Below are positions 16,296-24,754 of a DNA stretch of 64,000 nt, in pieces. A program made the translations under genes and the position numbers. Position 1 is the stretch's first letter. The number at the start of each line of letters is the position of its first letter. The DNA comes from an uncultured Gammaproteobacteria bacterium (GTDB lineage Bacteria; Pseudomonadota; Gammaproteobacteria; Pseudomonadales; Pseudohongiellaceae), in contig CALEJT010000005.1 in NCBI GenBank assembly GCA_937898685.1, positions 9,609 through 73,608 on the forward strand, given 5' to 3'. The notes beneath the pieces were generated by a model. The model saw nothing but the letters and a program-made list of their open reading frames with translations. It was not told the DNA's origin and ran no database searches.

Positions 16296-17390
16296 TTAGG
16301 GCCAATCCGATGAGGGACTCATGAAGGAACCCCCGGTTTTGATGGTCAAATCCCAGTACAAGCCGGGGGCCATTGGGTCACCTTCGAGCGGTGCCATGAT
16401 GACGTTGACCGGAATCCCGGGCGGCAGTTCCCGCACTGCACGCTCGAAGAGCTGTTCGCGTTCGCGGCCCGAGATGTTGCCGGAATTGGAGCTGCGGCTG
16501 CCGAGTGTCGGCAGACCATCGGTGATCAGGTAGATGTTGTCCGGCGGTGGTTGCAGCGCCTTGATCGTGGTGAAGAGATTCTCGAGATTCGTGCCTTCGG
16601 TGGGGACGATCTGATTCAGCAATTCCATCTGCCGGTTGAGCTGCGCAGTGTCAGCCACTTCGAGCCAGACACCGTCAGTGCCAGGAATCAAGGCGCGCGC
16701 ATCCTTGTTGAACACGTAGATCTGATACTGACTCGGCGGTGGCAATTGCGCGGTGAGCCAATCCACGGTGCGCTTCACCTGTACCCATTTCGGTGCATTG
16801 ATGCGCTGTTCCTCAGACATGTTGCGTCGACGGATGATGTTGACGATGGTGCTGTCGAGCATGCTGGCGGAGGTGTCCACCAAAATCAGGATGCGATTAC
16901 CACCGAGGATCATGCCGGTGAGATATTGGCGGTTGCCTTCACCGATGAACTGGCGCGCGTTGTTGCCGGTGGCTTGCTCCTCCGCGCGCAGTCGTTCGAT
17001 CTCGCGTTCGAGCGCAGCGATTTCGGCGCGCAACTGTTCCACGGAAGCCGTGCGTGACGAGCCTTCGGCTTCGCGTTGCCGCAACTCTTCCACGAGGTTG
17101 TCGATCTCGCTCTGGATGCGATCGGCCAAGCCCTGCGCCTGCACGATCTGCAGATCGACTTCGGAGATGGTGTTGCGGATACGCACCAATCCTTCTTCGC
17201 CCTGGCGAATGTCTTCTTCGAGCAGGTTGATCTCGGCGCTGGTGGGATCGGTTATGTTGCCGCTGGCGCTCGAGGAATGGTCGAGGATGAGGAACACCAG
17301 CACCACGGCGCCGAAGCCACAGGAAATCACGTCCAAGAAGGACAGGCTGATCGGATCGAATGAGCGCTTGGACTTGTCCTTGCGTGCCAT
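16296..17390 (-). CDS. vWA protein with ExbD-like membrane anchor (1)
   Basis: A 364-residue paralogue of the next gene. The N-terminus has SLSFLDVISCGFGAVVLVF (about residues 15-33, Asp20), almost the same helix as in the paralogue, though the remainder diverges. Residues 55-140 are a Glu/Arg-rich coiled coil. A von Willebrand A domain follows with DTSASM at 172-177 and the strand NIYLITDGLPTLG. The Asp in the membrane helix and the topology match ExbD/TolR logic: short inside tail, one helix, periplasmic output domain. It starts three bases after the actin/Hsp70-fold gene ends, so the two are probably coupled. It is likely to form hetero-oligomers with its paralogue; that is inference. Confidence 0.83.
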   Translation of the reverse strand: MARKDKSKRSFDPISLSFLDVISCGFGAVVLVFLILDHSSSASGNITDPTSAEINLLEEDIRQGEEGLVRIRNTISEVDLQIVQAQGLADRIQSEIDNLVEELRQREAEGSSRTASVEQLRAEIAALEREIERLRAEEQATGNNARQFIGEGNRQYLTGMILGGNRILILVDTSASMLDSTIVNIIRRRNMSEEQRINAPKWVQVKRTVDWLTAQLPPPSQYQIYVFNKDARALIPGTDGVWLEVADTAQLNRQMELLNQIVPTEGTNLENLFTTIKALQPPPDNIYLITDGLPTLGSRSSNSGNISGREREQLFERAVRELPPGIPVNVIMAPLEGDPMAPGLYWDLTIKTGGSFMSPSSDWP

Positions 17391-17393
17391 GAC

Positions 17394-18707
17394 CTAGCCC
17401 TGTTCGACCTGAATCAATTGCAGCGGGCGGCGCGCTTCGCCCACGAGCAAGGTGTCGCCGAGTTGCAGCGGCGTGCCGCTGGTGACGGGCTGACCATTGC
17501 GGCTCACTGGTGCCGTGGTCTTCAGCTCCAACACGATGTTGCGGCTCTGCCGTTCGATGACGAGCGCACCGGGCAGATCGTCCACCGGCACCAGACGCGC
17601 CAGCGGCAAGTCGCCGAGTTGTGAGCCGAAACCGAGGCGCCCGAGCGGCAGGGGAATGGCCTTGTATTCCCACACCACGTGCGTCGGTAGACCACGCGCC
17701 GTCGTGGCTTGTTCGGGGTTGTCCTGCGTAAGTGGCAGACGCGTGACGAAGCGCGGTGCCTCGGGTGGACTCTTGATGTTGTCGAGCTGCGCGAGGCAGT
17801 GTGTCATCAGCTGCGCATCGTCGACTGCGATCACGCCACCGAGCACCGTCGTCAGTCCCGGCAATTGCAATTGGCTGGTGCGGATGTGCAGCGCCGTTTC
17901 CGGTGTGCGCAGTTGCTGCAGCTCGCGCTCGATGCGCGCAAACACGTTGCTGCCACGTTTGATGAAATGCTCGAGCGTCAGGCGCGCCTGGAAGGTGAGC
18001 CCCTTGTGATTGATGTCGATCAGCACCTCGGGGTTGTCGCGTGCCTGCGCGATCCACGAGTCGAGCTGGTTGTACAGATACTGTTCCGTCTCCGCGTTGT
18101 GCTTCGGATCGAAGCGGCTCTGGCGCAGAAACTCATCGGTGATGACGTTGGTGTAGGCGTCCTGCAGCGCGATCATGCCGGCGGCCGGCACCTGCGCCAT
18201 CGTGTCCTTCACGAGATGACCATCGCTGCGGCGCAGGCGCGTCAGCACGGCCTGGTGCAATTGCAGTTCGATGACGATGCATTCATCCGCTGGCGTAGCG
18301 AGTGCTTGCAACAGCGCAAGATCGACCAGGCCCAGCTGCGTGAAGTTCGATTGCTTCACCACACCGAGCAACACGGCGAGCTGCGTGCGCGAATAGTTGC
18401 TCGGTACCCCGAGCACCACGCCGTCCTCGAGATCGAGTCCCTGCGTCAGTTCGCGCAGATGGCCGTAGGCCATGTCGGCGTGATGACGAAAGAGCGGCGT
18501 CTTCAGCGGCAGCGGATCGAGACTCAGCTGCGACCAGAATTGATTGAAGGTGTGCCGCGGTTGCAGACGCGCGAGTTGGCGTGCGGCTTCACCGAACAAG
18601 GGGTCCTTGTTGGCGATGCTGCAAAAGCCGGGGCTGCGCGCCAGCACCCCATCGGCGTCACGTACGCAGAGGTTGTGGTCGACGAGTTCGATCAGCTTCA
18701 CTGTCAC
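17394..18707 (-). CDS. Actin/Hsp70-fold (ASKHA-like) protein with FHA-like end
   Basis: A soluble 437-residue protein. LIELVDHNLCVRDADG near the start resembles the first phosphate loop of actin/Hsp70-fold ATPases. LFGEAARQLA (about residues 37-46) resembles the Hsp70/MreB segment after strand 3, and VVLGVPSNYSRTQLAVLLGV with LGLVDLALLQALA mimics the DnaK region that includes the second phosphate loop. Catalytic residues cannot be confirmed by eye. The last ~85 residues (RNIVLELKTTAPVSRNGQPV, then GTPLQLGDTLLVGE) look like the C-terminal half of an FHA domain. It is encoded between the channel gene (15 bases) and the first vWA gene (3 bases), so it may be the cytoplasmic ATP-dependent regulator of that complex. 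Confidence 0.68.
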   Translation of the reverse strand: MTVKLIELVDHNLCVRDADGVLARSPGFCSIANKDPLFGEAARQLARLQPRHTFNQFWSQLSLDPLPLKTPLFRHHADMAYGHLRELTQGLDLEDGVVLGVPSNYSRTQLAVLLGVVKQSNFTQLGLVDLALLQALATPADECIVIELQLHQAVLTRLRRSDGHLVKDTMAQVPAAGMIALQDAYTNVITDEFLRQSRFDPKHNAETEQYLYNQLDSWIAQARDNPEVLIDINHKGLTFQARLTLEHFIKRGSNVFARIERELQQLRTPETALHIRTSQLQLPGLTTVLGGVIAVDDAQLMTHCLAQLDNIKSPPEAPRFVTRLPLTQDNPEQATTARGLPTHVVWEYKAIPLPLGRLGFGSQLGDLPLARLVPVDDLPGALVIERQSRNIVLELKTTAPVSRNGQPVTSGTPLQLGDTLLVGEARRPLQLIQVEQG

Positions 18708-18722
18708 CGACGTCGCTCCGCT

Positions 18723-19538
18723 TTAGGCATCGTGCCGTTCCGGCACCTGCAGATGACGTACGAGGTAGGTGTCGCAGTAATTCTGTGCACCCAGCACCAG
18801 GCGATCCTGCATCAGCTGCAACTGATAGAGCAGGAACATGATCACCATGCTCACCACCAACGCGACGAAGGTCGAGTTGAAGGCCACACCCAGGCTTGCG
18901 GTCACGCCGGCGATGTCGCCCTGCGTGGCCTGATGCGCCTGCGACAGCGCCATGCCGATACCTCGTACCGTGCCAAGGAAGCCGATCGACGGAATCGCCC
19001 ACGCGATGTAGCGCACGATGGTGAGCTCACTGTCGAGCCGTTCCGCTTCGTGTTCGCAGGTGTCCTTGATGACGTTACTGACGTCGTTGATATTCTGCGT
19101 GCTCGCGAAACGCTGCAGCGCAGCCAGCAACACGCGCGGCAACAACATGCCGCGTTCTTCCGGCGGCAGCGCCTGTACGGGACGTGCGTGGTCGCGTGCG
19201 TCCTGCGGCAGGATGCTCATGCCTTCGGCGATGTGCAGCAGTTGACGATCGAGCAGCTTGGTCTCGTTGTGGTTGCGATAGATCTTCAAACCGAGGATGG
19301 CGAGTGCCCACAAGGTAAGGACGATACAGGCTTCCTGTTCGTAGTCCTTGAGGATGACGTACACGGACTGATCCGAGACGTAGTTCGGATCCTGCGCCTG
19401 CAGGGCGGCCTGCATCGCCATCACGGCGTCGGCGTTCGGCCAGATCACGGCGACGTACACCGCGTGCACCACGATCAACGCGATGATCAGCGCGAATACC
19501 TGATAGATGAAATCGGAAATCAGTCCTTGGGGTTTCAT
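18723..19538 (-). CDS. ExbB/TolQ/MotA-family ion channel subunit
   Basis: An inner-membrane protein of 271 residues with four predicted helices: about 12-33, 70-87, 174-198 and 215-240. The last two carry the family signature, AIPSIGFLGTVRGIGMALSQ followed by LGVAFNSTFVALVVSMVIM, which lines the proton path in ExbB and TolQ. The first two helices are separated by a periplasmic loop (PNADAVMAMQAALQAQDPNY), so the layout has one more helix than ExbB (three) and resembles MotA in number. A polar cytoplasmic stretch lies between helices 2 and 3. Its likely partners are the two vWA proteins with Asp-bearing anchors. No classic exbD, tolR or motB gene is nearby. Confidence 0.88.
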   Translation of the reverse strand: MKPQGLISDFIYQVFALIIALIVVHAVYVAVIWPNADAVMAMQAALQAQDPNYVSDQSVYVILKDYEQEACIVLTLWALAILGLKIYRNHNETKLLDRQLLHIAEGMSILPQDARDHARPVQALPPEERGMLLPRVLLAALQRFASTQNINDVSNVIKDTCEHEAERLDSELTIVRYIAWAIPSIGFLGTVRGIGMALSQAHQATQGDIAGVTASLGVAFNSTFVALVVSMVIMFLLYQLQLMQDRLVLGAQNYCDTYLVRHLQVPERHDA

Positions 19539-19552
19539 GGGCTCGCTGCAAC

Positions 19553-19825
19553 TCAGATGTCGACGGGAAAGGATACCGAGAGATCCTCGGAGATCTGTAC
19601 GGAAGGTGTGAAGGTGTCGTCACTCGCGGCGGGAGGACGCTGCTGGGTGTTTTCCGCTTCGGCGGCTTCGACCAGCAGAGGATCTTCTTCGGAGTTTTGA
19701 GTTTGCAGAGCAGGTTCGTTCTGTTCCTGCTCCGAGGTGTTCTGCTCAGATTCGGCCGCGTGCAGTGGAGGCAACAACAGCGGCCAGGCGAGCGCGAGGG
19801 CTCTCAGCCAGGGGTGTTTGCACAT
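19553..19825 (-). CDS. Small acidic exported protein, 90 aa
   Basis: A signal peptide of about 23 residues (ALALAWPLLLPPLHAAES) leads to a short mature chain that is very rich in Glu, Gln and Asn (SEQNTSEQEQNEPALQTQN) and so probably disordered, ending in PSVQISEDLSVSFPVDI. No family is recognised. It starts one base after the SUMF1/PEGA gene ends and lies 14 bases before the channel gene, so it belongs to the cassette. It may be a flexible periplasmic linker or accessory of the channel; this is a guess. Confidence 0.65.
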   Translation of the reverse strand: MCKHPWLRALALAWPLLLPPLHAAESEQNTSEQEQNEPALQTQNSEEDPLLVEAAEAENTQQRPPAASDDTFTPSVQISEDLSVSFPVDI

Positions 19826-19826
19826 C

Positions 19827-21911
19827 TCAATCTCCCAGATAGCGGGCGACGCGGAATCCGACGTCGTCGCGTGGCATGTTGTTGTAGTCGCGGAAGGACA
19901 GACGCAGCTCCGTCACCGTGCCGTGGGCCCAGCTGGAACCGCGGATGACGTGATAGGTGCCGCTCGTGGGACCGAGCGGATCCGTCTCGGCCTGATTGCC
20001 GGCGAGGCCGCCAGCGCCATAGAAGTCGTGCACCCATTCGGCGACGTTGCCGCCCATGTCGTAGAAGCCATTGGCATTCGGCGGGAAACTCGCCACCGGT
20101 GCCGATACGGCGAAGCCGTCGTCATAGTTGTTCAGGATGCGACCGAGGAAGTTGCCGGCGGTGATGTCCGCATAGTTGCCCTGATTCGGCGGTGGCGGAA
20201 GTTCCGCGCCCCACGGGAAGCGCAACAGACTCGCCGGATCACCATCGACGCGCGCCACCCATTCCCATTCCGCTTCGGTGGGCAGGCGATAACCATTGCT
20301 GTTGGGGTTGAAGCCCACATAGTTGTCACCGGAGAACTCGTAGAACGGCGTAAGCCCCTCCTGCTGACTCAACCAGTTGCAGTAGCGCGCCGCCTGTTCC
20401 CAGCTCACGCGCACGACCGGTTGATTCGGATTGCTCAGCGTCTGCCCCTGCACTGCACCCGACAGATGATTCGGATCGAAGGCGGCGAACTGCGCGTTCG
20501 TCACTTCGGTGGTCGACATGTAGAAGGGTTTGGTCAGTCGCACGTTGCGCAGCACTTCGTTGGCCTGACGTCCGGCCTCACGCCGCGAGGCGCCCATCGT
20601 GAAGTTGCCGGGATAGATCAGTTTCAAGGTCTGGCCGTTGACCACGATTTCCGGCTTGATCGACGCGAGACGCTGTTGTTCGAGCGTCATCAGCTCGATG
20701 TTGAGTTCCTGCTGCAGACCCGGACGCGAGATGAAGGTGGTGGTGTAGGGCACATATCCTTCCTTGCGCACTTCGATGGTCTGACTCGCGGCGAGCAGTT
20801 CCACTTCCTGCGAAGCGGGGCCCTTGAAGACACCGTTCACGTACAACTCGGCGTCGGGCGGATTGGCGCTGATCCGTACCTTGCTCAGGATCGGTTCGAG
20901 CGTGACGTTCAGGCTGCTTTCCTCTTCCGCGCTCGTGCGCACCGTGCGCGTCGCTTCCTGATAACCGTTGAGGAAGAAGGTGATGCGATGCGCTTCGCCC
21001 GGCGGCAGTTCCAGTTCCAGCGGCGTGAGACCGCGATAGGTGCCGTTCACCGTCACACTCGCATTGGCTGGAGTGGTGCGCAGCATCACGAGACCATCGG
21101 CGGGTTCGAGTTCGATCGGCGGCAGGTTCTGATCCTGGCCAGCGGTGACTCGTAGCGACGAAGTCCACGCCTTGTGGGCAGGCAGTTTCACCATCACTTC
21201 GCGTTTGCCTTCGAGCACTTCAGCCGTGAGCGGGGTCGCCCCGAGTTCCTCACCATCCACGGTGACGATGGCGCCGGGCGGATTGGAGGTGAAGCTGAGG
21301 TTGGCCCAGGCCGGCTCGAGTTCGAGACTCAAGGCTTGCTCCTGCGAGCGGCCTTCCACCATCACCGTGGTTTCCAGATCCTTGTAGCGTTCCTTGCGCA
21401 CGAGCATCGTGTGCTCACCTGCGGCCAGTTCGATGCGGCTGAGCGGGGTGCGGCCCACGACTTCACCATCCACGATCACTTCGGCGTCGGTGACGGCACC
21501 TGTGTCGAGATCGAGGAAGCCGGGCAGGGGAGTGAGTTCGAGCGCGAAGGTCTGCGCCTGTTGTTCGGTGATGAGGAGTTCACCCGAGTACTCGTAATAG
21601 CCTTCGGCGCTCACGGTGAGTTGCACCGGACCTTCGCGCATCAGATAGCGCGGGCCGATGCGCACGGCGAAGTTGCCGTCGAGCTCCACGTCAGCAATGC
21701 CGGGCGGCGTGATGTCGAAGAACACCGAACGCGCCGTGAGCACGAACCAACCGGCGCCGACGAAGCCGAGCAGGGCGGCGCCGACGGCGATGCGCACCGG
21801 GCTCAGACGCAGGCCATGGTCGCGGCGCTTGCCGTCGAGCGGGGTGAAGTCGACCGGGACGATGATGCCATCGTCTTGATCCGGCGGTGTATGCGGGGCG
21901 TTGTCGCGCAT
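19827..21911 (-). CDS. PEGA-repeat protein with SUMF1/FGE-like domain
   Basis: A 694-residue membrane-anchored protein. About 36 N-terminal residues are followed by one transmembrane helix (VRIAVGAALLGFVGAGWFVL). Four or more PEGA-type repeats follow, for example ITPPGIADVELDG, NPPGAIVTVDGEELGATPL, TPANASVTVNGTYRGLTPL and NPPDAELYVNGVFKG. The C-terminal ~250 residues are a formylglycine-generating-enzyme (SUMF1) fold: GNFTMGASRREAG, YRLPTEAEWEWVAR, YDMGGNVAEWVHDFYG and DDVGFRVARYLGD. The cysteines of true FGE are missing: VIRGSSWAHGTVTELRLSF stands where the catalytic pair would be. It is therefore probably a structural or binding domain, perhaps with peptidoglycan or glycan contacts through PEGA. 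Confidence 0.87.
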   Translation of the reverse strand: MRDNAPHTPPDQDDGIIVPVDFTPLDGKRRDHGLRLSPVRIAVGAALLGFVGAGWFVLTARSVFFDITPPGIADVELDGNFAVRIGPRYLMREGPVQLTVSAEGYYEYSGELLITEQQAQTFALELTPLPGFLDLDTGAVTDAEVIVDGEVVGRTPLSRIELAAGEHTMLVRKERYKDLETTVMVEGRSQEQALSLELEPAWANLSFTSNPPGAIVTVDGEELGATPLTAEVLEGKREVMVKLPAHKAWTSSLRVTAGQDQNLPPIELEPADGLVMLRTTPANASVTVNGTYRGLTPLELELPPGEAHRITFFLNGYQEATRTVRTSAEEESSLNVTLEPILSKVRISANPPDAELYVNGVFKGPASQEVELLAASQTIEVRKEGYVPYTTTFISRPGLQQELNIELMTLEQQRLASIKPEIVVNGQTLKLIYPGNFTMGASRREAGRQANEVLRNVRLTKPFYMSTTEVTNAQFAAFDPNHLSGAVQGQTLSNPNQPVVRVSWEQAARYCNWLSQQEGLTPFYEFSGDNYVGFNPNSNGYRLPTEAEWEWVARVDGDPASLLRFPWGAELPPPPNQGNYADITAGNFLGRILNNYDDGFAVSAPVASFPPNANGFYDMGGNVAEWVHDFYGAGGLAGNQAETDPLGPTSGTYHVIRGSSWAHGTVTELRLSFRDYNNMPRDDVGFRVARYLGD

Positions 21912-21920
21912 CGTTGGGCT

Positions 21921-23429
21921 CTAGATTTTGTCGGTACAGATCACGGTGACGACCGGTGCGGCACCTTCCAGCGGCACCGTGAATTCCTGGCGTACATCGC
22001 GATAACCGGGACGCACACCAACGGCAACGTAGTTGCCCGGCAGCAGGTTGATCGAGTGCGTCTGGAAGACACCGAGTTCACCGACACGATACAGGGTGAC
22101 ACTGGTTTGGCCATCGGAACGCAGCTCGACGGTGGCGGGCACCTGCGCGAGGTCGAGCAGGCGCGCCACTTCGGTGCTCTGCCGCTGCAGTTTCGGGCCG
22201 GCGTCGGGAATACGACCTACGTCACGCAAGACTTGTGCCGCACGTTCGGCAACGTTGGCTTCGGCGAGCGTCAGCGGATTGGCGAGCAGGTTTTCCAAGT
22301 AGGTGTCGAGATTGTTGCGACTCTCGCTGCGCCGAATGCCTTCCTGCGCGCTCACGAGGTTGGGATCGACCTCGAGCGCCTTGCGCCAGGACGCGAGCGC
22401 CGCTGCCCAATCTTCTTCCGCTTCGCTGCGCTGTGCGGCATTGATGTGCACGGTCACACTGGCGAAGGTTTCCTGATCTTCCACTTGGCGCAGCGCGGTG
22501 GCCACTTCTTCCGAACCAGGACGCAGCGCTGCTGCCTGATTGAAGGCTTCACGCGCTGCGGAAGGATCGTTGCGCTGCAGGGCTGCATAACCGCGCGACA
22601 TCGCGGCGGCAAAGTTGTTCTGCGCGATGGCGGCATTCAACTCGGAGATCGCCGGCGGCGCTTCGGGATTGTTGGGATCGAGACTGCGCACCTGCTGATA
22701 GAGATCGAGCGCCTGCTGCAGCTGACCACCGGCGCGCAGGTTGCGCGCGGATTCGAGCAGAGGCAGTACCTGATCCAATACCTTGGCGCGGGCGAGGCCG
22801 ATGTCGGCGGCGTCGCTGTTGGGATCGACGATCAGCGCGGTTTCGAAAGCGGTCTGTGCGGTGGCGGAGTCACCGGCTTCGAGCGCGGCATTGCCTTGCG
22901 CCAGATATTCGTCGCGGATCGCCGGTTTGTTGTTCTCGATTGCCTGCAGACCTTCGAGGCCGGCCTGATAGCGATTCAGCGCTTCTTCGAAGTTTTGTGT
23001 GCGGTAGGCCTCGTCACCCGCGGCCGCTTCGGCCAGCGCAGCGTCGAAATCTTCCGCAGCCCATTGGGGAGCGCCCGCCGCTTCGAGGCCGTGCTGCACT
23101 TCGAGCAGTTGCTGCAGTACTTCTTGTGCGGCCTGGCGCTGACGCATCAGCTGCGCTTCCTGGAACGGCGACAATCCAGCACCGGGAGTCGGCGCTACCT
23201 GCGGCGCCACGGGTGTGACGACCGTGATCGAACTCGGATCCGGTGGCTGCACGTAGCGCGGCAGCACGAAGAACACGGCGCCGGTCAGCGCCAGCAGAAG
23301 GGCGAAGATGCCCCATAGCACGAAGTTGGTTTTTTTTTGACGTTGCTGCAGATGTACTTGGTCTGCCACGCCGAATTGCGGGGCGCTACTGACTACTTCG
23401 CTGTTGGGCTTGTGCTCACTTGCGTTCAT
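21921..23429 (-). CDS. Membrane-anchored TPR-repeat protein
   Basis: A 502-residue protein. One transmembrane helix lies at about 36-57 (FVLWGIFALLLALTGAVFFV) after a polar cytoplasmic tail; a Pro-rich linker follows, then helical repeats with TPR patterns: FEEALNRYQAGLEGLQAIEN, GDSATAQTAFETALIVDPN, LQQALDLYQQVRSLDPNN, NDPSAAREAFNQAAALRPGS and WAAALASWRKALEVDPN. The C-terminal ~100 residues are beta-rich and PEGA-like (NLLPGNYVAVGVRPGYRDVR). It faces the periplasm by the positive-inside rule. It lies nine bases before the PEGA/SUMF1 gene and shares its beta-repeat style; it probably scaffolds the cassette's envelope complex. Confidence 0.8.
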   Translation of the reverse strand: MNASEHKPNSEVVSSAPQFGVADQVHLQQRQKKTNFVLWGIFALLLALTGAVFFVLPRYVQPPDPSSITVVTPVAPQVAPTPGAGLSPFQEAQLMRQRQAAQEVLQQLLEVQHGLEAAGAPQWAAEDFDAALAEAAAGDEAYRTQNFEEALNRYQAGLEGLQAIENNKPAIRDEYLAQGNAALEAGDSATAQTAFETALIVDPNSDAADIGLARAKVLDQVLPLLESARNLRAGGQLQQALDLYQQVRSLDPNNPEAPPAISELNAAIAQNNFAAAMSRGYAALQRNDPSAAREAFNQAAALRPGSEEVATALRQVEDQETFASVTVHINAAQRSEAEEDWAAALASWRKALEVDPNLVSAQEGIRRSESRNNLDTYLENLLANPLTLAEANVAERAAQVLRDVGRIPDAGPKLQRQSTEVARLLDLAQVPATVELRSDGQTSVTLYRVGELGVFQTHSINLLPGNYVAVGVRPGYRDVRQEFTVPLEGAAPVVTVICTDKI

Positions 23430-23489
23430 GAAAACTTCTTGGGTGCGGGGCGGCGGTTGCGAGGGCCGCAGTCAGCGGCCCCAGCAGAC

Positions 23490-24722
23490 TCATTCGACGG
23501 CGCCGGTCAGACCGACTTCGTTGGCATAGATGTCGGCCAGGATTTCCTTCCACTGCGCGTACTGCTCCTGAACGGTGCCGGTGAGCGTGACCACACGCTC
23601 GTCGAGTTCGATGGTGCGCGGTGCCATCTCGGCGCCCATGGAGTTGCCGAGCTCTGCCAGCGTTTCCACCTGCATCTGGGCCTCGTCGCGACGGTTGAAG
23701 GCGTCCTTGATCAGGTAGCCGCCGCCGAAGAGGCCGCCGAGAGAAGAATACTGCACTGCCGCGCTGTTGCTCTGCGTGGCGGCCAGACCACCGACGATGG
23801 CGGCGATGCCGAGCACCATGTTGCGACGCGCCTGGGCCTGCAGTTTGTCGAACTTGATCACTTCCTGATAGCTGACGCGGCGGAAGTTGGTATAGGGATC
23901 CGCCATCTGACGCACGAAGTTGCCGTAGTAGTCCTGCAGCGCGTCGATGTAGAGATAGTCGCGTTCGCGGATGCTGTCGATGCGCGCCAGGATCGGGTCG
24001 TTCTCGGCCGGCAGGCGTTTGACGCGGATGATGCCGCGACGGTCGGTTTCCAGATACTGATCGAAGGCCTGCGGCACGAACTGCTTGGCGAACTGCAGGC
24101 GCGCCACGGTGCGGATGTTCACGAGCTCCTCACTCGTCAGGTTCTTCTGGCGATAGGTAAGGATGTCGTTGGCGATGCGGTTGTACAGGCTCTGGAAGGG
24201 ATCCTGCTGACGGTTCATGCGCGGGTCGTAGCTGTAGCGGCTGACGACTTCCTCGTACTCCTTGTCGATCCAGGTGAAGCCCGTGGCATCGGTGACCTTC
24301 ACCTGTAGCACCATGGTTTCGCCATCGCTCTGGATGATGGTGCCGGTGACCGCGAGGTCGGTGTAGGACAAATCGTTCGGATTGACGCGCACGATGCCCC
24401 AGTTGCCTGTGCGTTGCAGGGTATCGGCCAGCATGTAGGACACGTACTGCGTTTCGGCCAGACGCACGTCGGCGAAGGTGAGTTCTTCGCGGTTCGAGGG
24501 GATGTCGTCCAGGCCGGGGTCGAAGATGCCGACCGCGATGTCGAGCAGCTCGTCCTCGGGGATCGGAGCGGTATCGGTCACCGTGGGCGTGACGGTCGTG
24601 GTCTTGACGGTCTGCGTGCTGCACGCGCCGAGCAAACCCACGAGAAGCACGACCGCTGCCTTGCGCAGCAGGGTCGTGAAAGTGTCGCTGGAGAACTGGC
24701 GATGGTTCTGCAGAGCAAGCAT
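23490..24722 (-). CDS. Lipoprotein with C-terminal helical region, 410 aa
   Basis: Type II signal peptide ending in LGAC, lipid Cys34. Residues about 60-190 form an alpha/beta domain (LDIAVGIFDPGLDDI, GNWGIVRVNPNDLSYTDLAV, LQVKVTDATGFTWIDKEYEE) that resembles the CsgG/TolB-N type of envelope lipoproteins; this is my inference. The second half is largely helical (QYLETDRRGIIRVKRLPAEN onward) with one hydrophobic Gly-rich stretch near residues 305-345 (MVLGIAAIVGGLAATQSN, LGGLFGGGYLIKDAF) that could insert into a membrane. It is separated by 60 bases from the TPR gene. No named family is recognised. Confidence 0.75.
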   Translation of the reverse strand: MLALQNHRQFSSDTFTTLLRKAAVVLLVGLLGACSTQTVKTTTVTPTVTDTAPIPEDELLDIAVGIFDPGLDDIPSNREELTFADVRLAETQYVSYMLADTLQRTGNWGIVRVNPNDLSYTDLAVTGTIIQSDGETMVLQVKVTDATGFTWIDKEYEEVVSRYSYDPRMNRQQDPFQSLYNRIANDILTYRQKNLTSEELVNIRTVARLQFAKQFVPQAFDQYLETDRRGIIRVKRLPAENDPILARIDSIRERDYLYIDALQDYYGNFVRQMADPYTNFRRVSYQEVIKFDKLQAQARRNMVLGIAAIVGGLAATQSNSAAVQYSSLGGLFGGGYLIKDAFNRRDEAQMQVETLAELGNSMGAEMAPRTIELDERVVTLTGTVQEQYAQWKEILADIYANEVGLTGAVE

Positions 24723-24754
24723 GACTTACCTCGACGAAATCAACGCATGCCTAT

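Noticed and set aside
18723..19538. Zorya-type anti-phage ZorA
   Set aside because: The channel is ExbB/MotA-like, but there is no ZorB (OmpA-type), helicase or nuclease gene in the cassette.
19827..21911. True formylglycine-generating enzyme
   Set aside because: The catalytic cysteines are missing and no sulfatase gene is nearby.
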